Source: an uncultured Leucobacter sp. (GTDB lineage Bacteria > Actinomycetota > Actinomycetes > Actinomycetales > Microbacteriaceae). Taken from it: a DNA stretch of 12,092 nucleotides. Made by a program: the position numbers and the translations under genes. The stretch is from the NCBI GenBank assembly GCA_945952575.1, contig CAMFIY010000049.1, positions 1-12,092 of the forward strand, in the 5' to 3' direction. The number at the start of each line of letters is the position of its first letter. Within the stretch, counting starts at the first letter, position 1. The notes below the pieces were generated by a model. It made no database searches. It was given only the letters and a program-made list of their open reading frames with translations, and was not told the DNA's origin. This document shows positions 5,372 through 11,624 of this stretch, one piece after another.

Positions 5372-6631
5372 TCACCCCGAGATCGAACCGCGCACCGTGC
5401 TCGCCAGCGCCCGCGAGGAGGAGGGATGGAAGAGCCCCGCGAGCACATCCCGGTAGAGTCGCGCCAGCTCGCCGTCGGCCTGGAATCCGCTCGCGCCGAC
5501 GAGCCGCATCGCCACGTCCACGGCCCGTCGCGCCTCGTCCGTCACCCGGTTCCGGGCCGCCGCGAGGGCGAGGAACCAATCGTCCCGCGCGCGCGCCTCA
5601 TCGACGTCTCGGGCGAGCATCGCGAGTGCGTCCAGGGATGCACGGTGGTCCAGGATCGCAGCGGTGAGGCGGGCGGAGACGTCCGGATCGTCCAAGCGGA
5701 TCCCATCGCTCCCGTCAGGGCGTCGCGCCGGGCGCCGCGCCGACTCCGCAGCCAGCTCCAGCGCGCGGTCCGCGATGCCGGCGTACACCGCGGCGGTGAG
5801 CACGGAGAAGGACGAGAAGATGGCGAGCACCAGCGGATCGCTGCCGTCGAAGGGCGCGATGCGCGCGGCGACGTCCGACTCGGCGACCCGAACGCCCTCG
5901 AGCCGCGTGGTCCAGCTCTGCGTGGCGCGCATGCCCAGCGGGTTCCACGTGCCCGGGTGCGAGATCGAGCCCTCGGCGATCTCGCCGGCGTCCCGCCGGA
6001 CGAAGCCGAAGACGAGGCTCGCCTCGTCACCGTCGGCGGCACCCAGGTGCGGATCCCCCTTCGAGCCCGCCGCGGGCTCGTCTGGCGCGACGGCGCCCGA
6101 GCGTACACGCGCATGGACGCCGAGCCGGGTCCACACCGGCGAGAGCGTGGTGAAGATCTTGGTGCCCGTGACCCGGTAGCCCTCGCCCTCGCCCAGCGGC
6201 TCGGCCGAGGATCCGGAGTCCATCAGCACGGCCTCGTTCCCCGCCTCGGAGATGCCGAACGCGAAGATCTCGCCGGCGACCGCATCGCGCAGCACCCAGT
6301 CGAGCGGGCCCGAATCGTCGGCGCCCCGCACGCGATCCCCGAGGAAGCGGGCGACCTGCACCCAGACCAGGTGCATGTTCACGCCGAGGGCGGTCGCCGG
6401 AGCGTGCGCGGCGAGCCGGCGCTGGGCGGCGACCAGCCGCTCGAGGCCGAGACCGGCGCCGCCGAGCCGGACCGGCACCGGCGCGGCCAGGTAGCCGGCT
6501 GCGCGCAGTTCCGCGAGGTCCTCGTGGAAGAACGCGTTCTCGGCGTCGTAGCGCGGGGCCCGCTCTCTGAACCCCCGCAGCATCGACTCGGGCAGCAGCT
6601 CTTCGACGGTCTTCGCGGAGTTCTCGGTCAC
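5372..6631 (-). CDS. Acyl-CoA dehydrogenase-fold flavoprotein, possibly DszC-type monooxygenase-like
   Basis: This 419-residue protein has the acyl-CoA dehydrogenase fold. The N-terminal helical domain covers roughly 1-115. The middle beta domain has FAFGISEAGNE (123-133), a GYRVTGTKIFTT strand and WNPLGMRATQS. The C-terminal helical domain ends with GASGFQADGELARLYRDVLAGLFHP (positions about 378-403 as a whole). The C-terminal glutamate base of ordinary acyl-CoA dehydrogenases is not evident. His87 and His402 instead suggest the flavin-dependent monooxygenase branch of the fold (DszC/SfnC type), which uses reduced flavin and O2. That placement needs an alignment, so the substrate is left open. 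An Ala/Gly-rich insertion (about 175-205) interrupts the beta domain. GTG 6631 is chosen because TAGGCT lies six nt upstream and there is no ribosome binding site, indicating a leaderless start. It lies downstream of phoH, separated by a strong hairpin. Confidence 0.82.
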   Translation of the reverse strand: MTENSAKTVEELLPESMLRGFRERAPRYDAENAFFHEDLAELRAAGYLAAPVPVRLGGAGLGLERLVAAQRRLAAHAPATALGVNMHLVWVQVARFLGDRVRGADDSGPLDWVLRDAVAGEIFAFGISEAGNEAVLMDSGSSAEPLGEGEGYRVTGTKIFTTLSPVWTRLGVHARVRSGAVAPDEPAAGSKGDPHLGAADGDEASLVFGFVRRDAGEIAEGSISHPGTWNPLGMRATQSWTTRLEGVRVAESDVAARIAPFDGSDPLVLAIFSSFSVLTAAVYAGIADRALELAAESARRPARRPDGSDGIRLDDPDVSARLTAAILDHRASLDALAMLARDVDEARARDDWFLALAAARNRVTDEARRAVDVAMRLVGASGFQADGELARLYRDVLAGLFHPSSSRALASTVRGSISG

Positions 6632-6643
6632 CCGCTCAGCCTA
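6631..6643 (-). promoter_or_regulatory. Leaderless promoter -10 for the ACAD-like gene
   Basis: On the minus strand TAGGCT (6638-6643) is followed by GAGCGG and then GTG at 6631, the same spacing as at the SGNH gene. No ribosome binding site lies before the GTG. The box lies in an intergenic region, so codon constraints do not explain it. No clear -35 was found. Confidence 0.6.
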
Positions 6644-6711
6644 CGCCGCCCGGGTCGCTGGAACCCCGGGCCCGCCGACAGGCTCAGGGTCCGGAAGCCA
6701 TGCATCGAAGC

Positions 6712-6757
6712 GTCGCAACACGCCGCATCCCCGTTGGATGATGCGGCGTGTTGCGAC
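6712..6757 (-). terminator. Perfect 17-bp hairpin downstream of phoH (probable terminator)
   Basis: GTCGCAACACGCCGCAT (6712-6728) and its exact reverse complement (6741-6757) flank a 12-nt loop. The structure begins 14 nt after the phoH stop. It would be very stable as RNA on either strand. There is no T-run on either side, so it would be a U-less terminator of the kind proposed for actinobacteria, or a 3'-end stabiliser, rather than a classic intrinsic terminator. Confidence 0.6.
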
Positions 6758-6771
6758 TCATCGGCGAGCGA

Positions 6772-8136
6772 CTACTCTTCGAGCAGGTCGGTGACGAGCG
6801 CGGCGATGTCGCTCCGCTCGCTGCGGGTGAGGGTGACGTGCCCGAAGAGCGGATGCCCCTTGAGCTTCTCGATGACTGCGGCGATGCCGTCATGACGGCC
6901 GACGCGCAGGTTGTCGCGCTGCGCCACATCGTGCGTCAGCACCACCCGCGAGTTCTGACCGATCCGGCTGAGCATCGTCAGCAGCACGTTCCGCTCGAGC
7001 GACTGCGCCTCGTCCACGATCACGAAGGCGTCGTGCAGCGAGCGGCCGCGGATGTGCGTGAGCGGCAGCACCTCGACGAGGTCCCGCGCGATCACCTCGT
7101 CGAGCACATTGGGCGAGACGATGGAACCGAGCGTATCGAAGACCGCCTGGCCCCAGGGGTTCATCTTCTCCTGCTGATCGCCGGGGAGGTAGCCCAGCTC
7201 CTGACCGCCGACCGCGTAGAGCGGGCGGAACACCATCACCTTGCGATGCTGCTGGCGCTCCAGCACCGCCTCGAGGCCCGCGGCGAGCGCGAGCGCCGAC
7301 TTGCCGGTGCCGGCGCGGCCGCCGAGCGAGACGATCCCGACCTGCGTGTCGAGCAGCAGGTCGATCGCGATCCGCTGCTCGGCGCTGCGACCATGGACGC
7401 CGAAGACCTCGCGGTCGCCGCGCACGAGCCGCAGCGATCCCGCGCCGTCCCGCTTCGCGTCCACCCGGCCGAGGGCGGATCCGCGCGGGGAGTTCAGGAT
7501 CAGGCCGGTGCCGAGCGGGAGCGTGGCCAGGCCCGGCACATCGTCCAGCCGCTCGTCCTCCCACAGCGCGCTCATCTGCTCCTCGTCGAGCTCGAGCTCG
7601 GCGACCCCGCTGTAGGAGTCGTCGGTGGCGAGTTCGGCGCGGTACTCCTCGGCGCCCAGGCCGAGCGCGGCCGCCTTGACGCGCATGGGCAGGTCCTTGG
7701 ACACGACCGACACGTCGAGCCCGTCGGCCGCCAGATTCTGGGCGACGGCGAGGATCCGCGTGTCGTTGTCGCCGAGCCGCATCCCGCTGGGCAGCGCCTC
7801 GGGGTTCGTGTGGTTCAGCTCGACGCGGAGCGTGCCGCCCTCCTCCCCGACGGGCACGGGGAAGTCGAGGCGCAGATGCTTCTCCCGGAGCGAATCGAGC
7901 AGGCGCAGCGCGCGGCGGGCGAAGTAGCCGATCTCGGGATCGTGGCGCTTCTTCTCCAACTCGGTGATCACGACGACGGGCAGGACGACCGCGTGCTCCG
8001 CGAAGCGGAAGATCGCACCCGGATCGCTCAGCAGCACCGAGGTGTCGAGCACGTAGGTGCGCTCGCCCTGCGGCAGCGACTCATGGCTGCCGTCTTCGAC
8101 GCTGCTGGTGGTGTCGTGCTGCGGTGTGGTGGCCAC
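6772..8136 (-). CDS. phoH: PhoH-family ATPase with N-terminal PIN domain (PhoH2 type)
   Basis: This 454-residue cytoplasmic protein joins a PIN nuclease domain to a PhoH ATPase; mycobacterial PhoH2 of this layout unwinds and cleaves RNA. The PIN domain (about 27-155) starts with YVLDTSVLL (Asp31) and contains VITELEKK (Glu59), GDNDTRIL (Asp123, Asp125) and VVSKD, giving the usual acidic cluster. The ATPase domain (about 245-454) has Walker A GGRAGTGKS (272-280, Lys279), FRPLYAVGGQELGYLPG, and Walker B FVIVDEAQ (Asp375, Glu376), followed by VVLTHDVAQRDN. All catalytic positions appear intact. GTG 8136 has the site AGAAGGAG 5 nt upstream. The long 5' leader holds two hairpins and a candidate -10 at 8236-8241. 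The name PhoH refers to phosphate starvation in E. coli; phosphate control here is not shown. Confidence 0.95.
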   Translation of the reverse strand: MATTPQHDTTSSVEDGSHESLPQGERTYVLDTSVLLSDPGAIFRFAEHAVVLPVVVITELEKKRHDPEIGYFARRALRLLDSLREKHLRLDFPVPVGEEGGTLRVELNHTNPEALPSGMRLGDNDTRILAVAQNLAADGLDVSVVSKDLPMRVKAAALGLGAEEYRAELATDDSYSGVAELELDEEQMSALWEDERLDDVPGLATLPLGTGLILNSPRGSALGRVDAKRDGAGSLRLVRGDREVFGVHGRSAEQRIAIDLLLDTQVGIVSLGGRAGTGKSALALAAGLEAVLERQQHRKVMVFRPLYAVGGQELGYLPGDQQEKMNPWGQAVFDTLGSIVSPNVLDEVIARDLVEVLPLTHIRGRSLHDAFVIVDEAQSLERNVLLTMLSRIGQNSRVVLTHDVAQRDNLRVGRHDGIAAVIEKLKGHPLFGHVTLTRSERSDIAALVTDLLEE

Positions 8137-8141
8137 GGTGA

Positions 8142-8149
8142 CTCCTTCT
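8142..8149 (-). promoter_or_regulatory. Ribosome binding site of phoH
   Basis: On the minus strand AGAAGGAG is followed by TCACC and GTG 8136, a 5-nt spacing. It nearly repeats the arrangement at the carbonic anhydrase start (AAGGAG, TCACT, GTG) and fixes the phoH start. Confidence 0.85.
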
Positions 8150-8187
8150 GCCCGGGTGTTCCGGTTCAGCAGGTGGCCGTTCCGCTT

Positions 8188-8226
8188 TCAGGGCGGCGCG
8201 GCCTCCCTGACCGGGCGCTGTGCCCG
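8188..8226 (-). other. Two adjacent hairpins in the phoH 5' leader
   Basis: TCAGGG (8188-8193) pairs with CCCTGA (8205-8210); inside it GGC (8195-8197) pairs with GCC (8201-8203), leaving a 3-nt loop. Next to it CGGGC (8212-8216) pairs with GCCCG (8222-8226) around a 5-nt loop. Both lie between the candidate phoH -10 and its ribosome binding site, so they would be in the leader RNA. No known riboswitch family was recognised. Confidence 0.4.
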
Positions 8227-8235
8227 ATGAGCAAC

Positions 8236-8241
8236 ACGCTA
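8236..8241 (-). promoter_or_regulatory. Candidate -10 box for phoH
   Basis: TAGCGT on the minus strand fits TANNNT and is identical to the -10 proposed upstream of the acyl-CoA oxidase gene. No convincing -35 is visible 16-18 nt upstream. The predicted leader would be about 90 nt. Confidence 0.35.
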
Positions 8242-8330
8242 CGCCCGGAATCCGCGATCGAGCTGCGGCGACACGCGCGCCGAGGGTGAACGGTCCGTAA
8301 CGGTTGCGCGTCGGATCCGGGGCGGAGGGA

Positions 8331-9335
8331 TCAGGCGAAGCCGTCGGTGGCGCGCACGAGCGCGTCGACGATGCCCGGCTCGCTCGCGGCGTGACCGGCA
8401 TCGGGGATCATGTGGAACCCGGCGTCCGGCCAGGCGCGGTGCAGATCCCACGCCGTCTGCGGAGGCGTGCACGCGTCGTAGCGGCCCTGCACGATGACCG
8501 CCGGGATGCCGGCCAGCTTCTCCGCCGCATCGCGGATCAGCTGGCCGTCCTCCATCCAGCCGCCGTTCGTGAAGTAGTGGTTCTCGATGCGGGCGAAGGC
8601 GACCGCGGCCGCCTCGTCGGCGCGTGCCGCCGCGATCGCGGCCTCGTCGGGGAGGAGCCGGATGGTCGAGTTCTCCCACACCGTCCAGGCCACGCCGGCC
8701 GGCACGTGGACGGCGGGATCCGCGTCGAAGAGACGACGGTGGTAGGCCGCGACGAGGTCTCCGCGCTCGGCCTCGGGGATCGCCCGGAGATATTCCTCCC
8801 AGACGTCGGGGAAGAGCTGCGAGGCCCCCTCCTGGTAGAACCAGCGGATCTCGCTCCCCCGCAGCGTGAAGATCCCGCGCAGGATCAGTTCGGTGACGCG
8901 GTCGGCATGGGTCTCGGCGTAGGCCAGCGCCAGGGTCGAGCCCCAGGAGCCGCCGAACACCTGCCAGCGGTCGATGCTGAGATGGGTGCGGATCCGCTCG
9001 ATGTCCTCGACCAGGTGCCAGGTGGTGTTGGTGCTGAGGTCGGCGCCGGGCGCGCTCGCGTGCGGCGTGCTGCGCCCGCAGCCGCGCTGGTCGAAGAGCA
9101 CGATCCGGTACTTCTGCGGGTCGAAGTAGCGCCGGTGGTCGGGCGAGCAGCCGCCGCCCGGGCCGCCGTGCAGGAACACGACCGGCTTGCCCTCCGGATT
9201 GCCGCAGGCCTCCCAGTACACCTCGTGCCCGTCGCCGACGCCGAGCATGCCGTGCGCGTAGGGCTCGATCGCCGGGTAGAGGGTGCGCAGGGGCGCGGCT
9301 GGGCTGGCGGAGTGCTTCGCGGTGTGCTCGGTCAT
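8331..9335 (-). CDS. pip: Prolyl iminopeptidase (proline-specific aminopeptidase, alpha/beta hydrolase)
   Basis: This 334-residue cytoplasmic serine peptidase releases N-terminal proline from peptides (S33 family). The N-terminus has the family start LYPAIEPYAHGMLGVGDGHEVYWE. It continues with the oxyanion motif HGGPGGG (56-62) and FDQRGCGRSTPH (81-92), the nucleophile elbow GGSWGS with Ser130, Asp287 in GRYDACTPP, and His315 in DAGHAASE. The length is normal and the triad is complete. ATG 9335 is the only reasonable start before the conserved N-terminus. It comes 10 nt after the stop of the acyl-CoA oxidase gene. A GGAGGG stretch ends one base before the ATG, too close for normal ribosome binding. 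A TAGGCT box spanning the upstream stop suggests a leaderless transcript, with read-through from the oxidase gene also possible. Confidence 0.94.
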   Translation of the reverse strand: MTEHTAKHSASPAAPLRTLYPAIEPYAHGMLGVGDGHEVYWEACGNPEGKPVVFLHGGPGGGCSPDHRRYFDPQKYRIVLFDQRGCGRSTPHASAPGADLSTNTTWHLVEDIERIRTHLSIDRWQVFGGSWGSTLALAYAETHADRVTELILRGIFTLRGSEIRWFYQEGASQLFPDVWEEYLRAIPEAERGDLVAAYHRRLFDADPAVHVPAGVAWTVWENSTIRLLPDEAAIAAARADEAAAVAFARIENHYFTNGGWMEDGQLIRDAAEKLAGIPAVIVQGRYDACTPPQTAWDLHRAWPDAGFHMIPDAGHAASEPGIVDALVRATDGFA

Positions 9336-9348
9336 GCCCTCCAGCCTA
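9335..9348 (-). promoter_or_regulatory. Leaderless promoter -10 for pip, overlapping a stop codon
   Basis: On the minus strand TAGGCT (9343-9348) is followed by seven nt and ATG 9335. Its first three bases are the TAG stop of the upstream acyl-CoA oxidase gene, as at 3891. The region upstream is GC-rich coding sequence with no visible -35. The box is one base further from the start codon than in the other two cases. Confidence 0.5.
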
Positions 9349-11433
9349 GGGCCGCGCGGCCGCGGCGGCGGGAGCCGCCTCGCCGGCCCGCCCGGCTTTC
9401 GCGGCCGCCTTCGCGGCCTTGCGCAGATCCTTCTCGTGCACCGGCCAGGTGCCCTCGGCGACGCGGGCGTCGACATAGGCCTGCGCCTCCGCCTGCCGCT
9501 CCGCCTCGATGCCCGTCGCGATCTCCGCGCGCAACAGCTCCGGGGTCAGGCCGAACGCCGCGACCAGGTCGAGCGCCTGCTCGCGGATCCGGCCGAGCAG
9601 GCGGTCGATGTAGGCGGTGACCGCCTCGACCCGCGCGCCCGAGAGGCGGCCGTGCACGAGGTACCACGAGGCGTGCTTCTCGATCAGTCCGAGGCCGAAG
9701 AGATCCCGCAGCCAGGTCATCACCGTGAGCGTGTCCCCTTCGAAACCCGCCAGCGCCTCCGTGAACGCCTCCCATTCGAGCAGCTCGCCGTGCGCCCGAG
9801 CGGCCTCGATCAGCTTGGCCTGCTGCGCGTTGAACGCGGCGGCGGATCGCGCCGCGCGCTCCGGCTTCGGCAGGTCCTTCGTCGCCGAGCGCAGCGCACC
9901 GGCGACCTCGGCGATCATCGTCTGCACGCGGTCGGTCAGCAGGGCGCGCTGCGTCGCGGCATCCCGCACGCCCTCGACCGAGCGCGCCACCAGGCCGAGA
10001 TCCGCGATGCTCTGCCCGAGCTGCCGCAGCCCGAAGCGGGATACCCGGTCGCCCAGCTGGTCGGCGGCGGCCTTCGCGAGCGCCGCCTTGTCGCCGCCGG
10101 CGAACTGCGCGGCGTAGTCCGTGAGCAGGCGCTTGCCGACGAGCTGCAGCAGCACGTTGTTGTCGCCCTCGAACGTCACGTAGATGTCGAGGTCCGCGCG
10201 CAGTCCGGTCAGTCGATTCTTCGCGATGAAACCGGCACCGCCGCACGCCTCGCGCGCTTCCTGCAGCGTCTCGAGCGCCGCCCAGGTGGAGAGCGGCTTG
10301 AGCGCCGCCGCGAGCGTCTCGAGATCCTCGCGGTTCTCGTCGGTGTCGTTGCTGCCCGAGAACACCTCGTCGAAGGTCTCGAGCAGACGATTGCCCGCGA
10401 ACGTCATCGCGTAGGTCTCGGCGAGGCGCGGCAGCAGCCGCCGCTGGTGCAGCCCGTAGTCGAGCAGCACGGTCTCGCGTCCGTCGGGCCCCGGGAACTG
10501 CCGCCGCTCGCTGGCGTAGCGCAGCGAGATGGCGAGCGCGGCCTTCATCGCGTTGGCTGCGGATCCGTCGAGCGACACCCGCCCCTGCACGAGCGTGCCG
10601 ATCATCGTGAAGAAGCGGCGCCCCGGGCTCTCGATGTGCGAGGAGTAAGTACCGTCGGCGGCCACGTCGCCGTAGCGGTTCAGCAGGTTCTCGCGCGGGA
10701 TCCGCACCTGGGTGAAGTGCAGCCGGCCGTTGTCGATACCGTTCAGGCCGCCCTTGACCCCGTCGTCCTCGGATCCGACGCCCGGCATCATGTCGCCGGA
10801 GGGCGTGCGGATCGGCACGAAGAACGCGTGCACGCCGTGGTTCACCCCTCGGGTGATGAGCTGGGCGAAGACCACGGCGGCCTGGCCGTGCAGCGCCGCG
10901 TTGCCGAGGAACTCCTTCCACGCGCCGCGGAACGGCGTGTGGATCACGAACTCCTCGGCCTCCGGATCGTACGTCGCCGTGGTCCCTACCGAGGCGACAT
11001 CGGAGCCGTGCCCGATCTCGGTCATCGCGAACGCACCCGGCAGCTTGAGGCTCATCACGTCGGGCAGCCACTTCTCGTGGTGCGTCCGGGTACCGAGGTG
11101 CAGGATCGCGGCGCCGAAGAGCCCCCACTGCACACCGCTCTTGATCTGCAGGGACGGATCCGCGAAGACGAGCTCCTGGAAGGCGGCGATGTTGCCGCCA
11201 TGGTTGTCGCTCCCGCCGAGATCGCCCGGGAAGGCGCGCTGGATCGCCTCCTCGGCGACCAACCCGTGCAGCTGCTCGAACGCGCGGGCGCGGTGATCCT
11301 CCATCGACTGGCCCGGGATCGTCTGGAACCGCGGATCCGCCGCCACCCGGCGGCCTTCGAGCCGCTCGGCCTTCCACTTGCCCAGGAGGGCGTCGCCGAC
11401 CACTGCGGTGTCGATGCGGGGGGTGCTGCTCAT
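9346..11433 (-). CDS. Acyl-CoA oxidase/dehydrogenase family flavoprotein (long, ACOX-like)
   Basis: This 695-residue FAD enzyme oxidises an acyl-CoA to the trans-2-enoyl-CoA, a first step of fatty-acid beta-oxidation. Its length and motifs are closer to acyl-CoA oxidases than to 380-residue dehydrogenases. GAFAMTEIGHGSDVASVGTT (135-154) lines flavin and substrate in the beta domain. RRQFPGPDGRE starts the helical C-domain. YVTFEGDNNVLLQ contains the expected catalytic base Glu422. A second long helical region follows, and the protein ends in a low-complexity Ala/Lys tail (KAAKAAAKAGRAGEAAPAAA). Whether electrons go to O2 or to an electron-transfer flavoprotein cannot be told from sequence. 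ATG 11433 is chosen because AGAGGAG lies 5 nt upstream (11439-11445); the frame stays open to 11481, but those 16 codons lack family similarity. A well-matched promoter lies upstream, and pip follows 10 nt after the stop. Confidence 0.9.
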   Translation of the reverse strand: MSSTPRIDTAVVGDALLGKWKAERLEGRRVAADPRFQTIPGQSMEDHRARAFEQLHGLVAEEAIQRAFPGDLGGSDNHGGNIAAFQELVFADPSLQIKSGVQWGLFGAAILHLGTRTHHEKWLPDVMSLKLPGAFAMTEIGHGSDVASVGTTATYDPEAEEFVIHTPFRGAWKEFLGNAALHGQAAVVFAQLITRGVNHGVHAFFVPIRTPSGDMMPGVGSEDDGVKGGLNGIDNGRLHFTQVRIPRENLLNRYGDVAADGTYSSHIESPGRRFFTMIGTLVQGRVSLDGSAANAMKAALAISLRYASERRQFPGPDGRETVLLDYGLHQRRLLPRLAETYAMTFAGNRLLETFDEVFSGSNDTDENREDLETLAAALKPLSTWAALETLQEAREACGGAGFIAKNRLTGLRADLDIYVTFEGDNNVLLQLVGKRLLTDYAAQFAGGDKAALAKAAADQLGDRVSRFGLRQLGQSIADLGLVARSVEGVRDAATQRALLTDRVQTMIAEVAGALRSATKDLPKPERAARSAAAFNAQQAKLIEAARAHGELLEWEAFTEALAGFEGDTLTVMTWLRDLFGLGLIEKHASWYLVHGRLSGARVEAVTAYIDRLLGRIREQALDLVAAFGLTPELLRAEIATGIEAERQAEAQAYVDARVAEGTWPVHEKDLRKAAKAAAKAGRAGEAAPAAAAARP

Positions 11434-11438
11434 GTCTG

Positions 11439-11445
11439 CTCCTCT
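11439..11445 (-). promoter_or_regulatory. Ribosome binding site fixing the acyl-CoA oxidase start
   Basis: On the minus strand AGAGGAG is followed by CAGAC and ATG 11433. This excludes the longer in-frame start at 11481. Confidence 0.8.
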
Positions 11446-11499
11446 GGCACGCGGGTGCGCTGCATCGTGCCTCCCCGGCACGACCGCAGCAGTGCTGCC

Positions 11500-11528
11500 A
11501 CGCTAGACCTGCGGCCTGAGTGCCTCAA
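11500..11528 (-). promoter_or_regulatory. Sigma-70-type promoter of the acyl-CoA oxidase gene
   Basis: On the minus strand TTGAGG (11523-11528) and TAGCGT (11500-11505) are separated by exactly 17 nt. This is the best -35/-10 pair seen in the window. It would give a leader of about 60 nt before ATG 11433, which has its own strong ribosome binding site. Confidence 0.65.
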
Positions 11529-11571
11529 GAATCGGGCCCGCATCCCACAACGCGAAGCCGAAAGCGACCGA

Positions 11572-11611
11572 CCCGAGATTGTGAGATATCGACAATTCCA
11601 TCTCACTCGGG
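11572..11611 (-). other. Bulged inverted repeat between murB and the acyl-CoA oxidase gene
   Basis: GTGAGA (11581-11586) and TCTCAC (11601-11606) form a 6-bp dyad with a 14-nt AT-rich centre. It is extended by CCCGA (11572-11576) and TCGGG (11607-11611), with GATT bulged on one side. It lies 13 nt past the murB stop and about 45-85 nt upstream of the oxidase -35. It may be a murB terminator (no T-run seen) or a regulator binding site. Confidence 0.45.
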
Positions 11612-11624
11612 CTAGCGAATACCT

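Noticed and set aside
6748..8289. A 513-codon open frame antisense to phoH
   Set aside because: There is no recognisable domain, and phoH on the minus strand has complete PIN and ATPase motifs.
8081..8401. A 106-codon minus-strand frame overlapping the phoH start, considered as a PhoAT-like partner of PhoH2
   Set aside because: Its first part is a shadow of pip and the rest is low-complexity Arg/His/Pro with no start signal. An overlapping partner like that reported in mycobacteria is not supported.
11434..11481. Longer start for the acyl-CoA oxidase gene at 11481
   Set aside because: The added residues are unlike the family, and a well-spaced ribosome binding site precedes ATG 11433.
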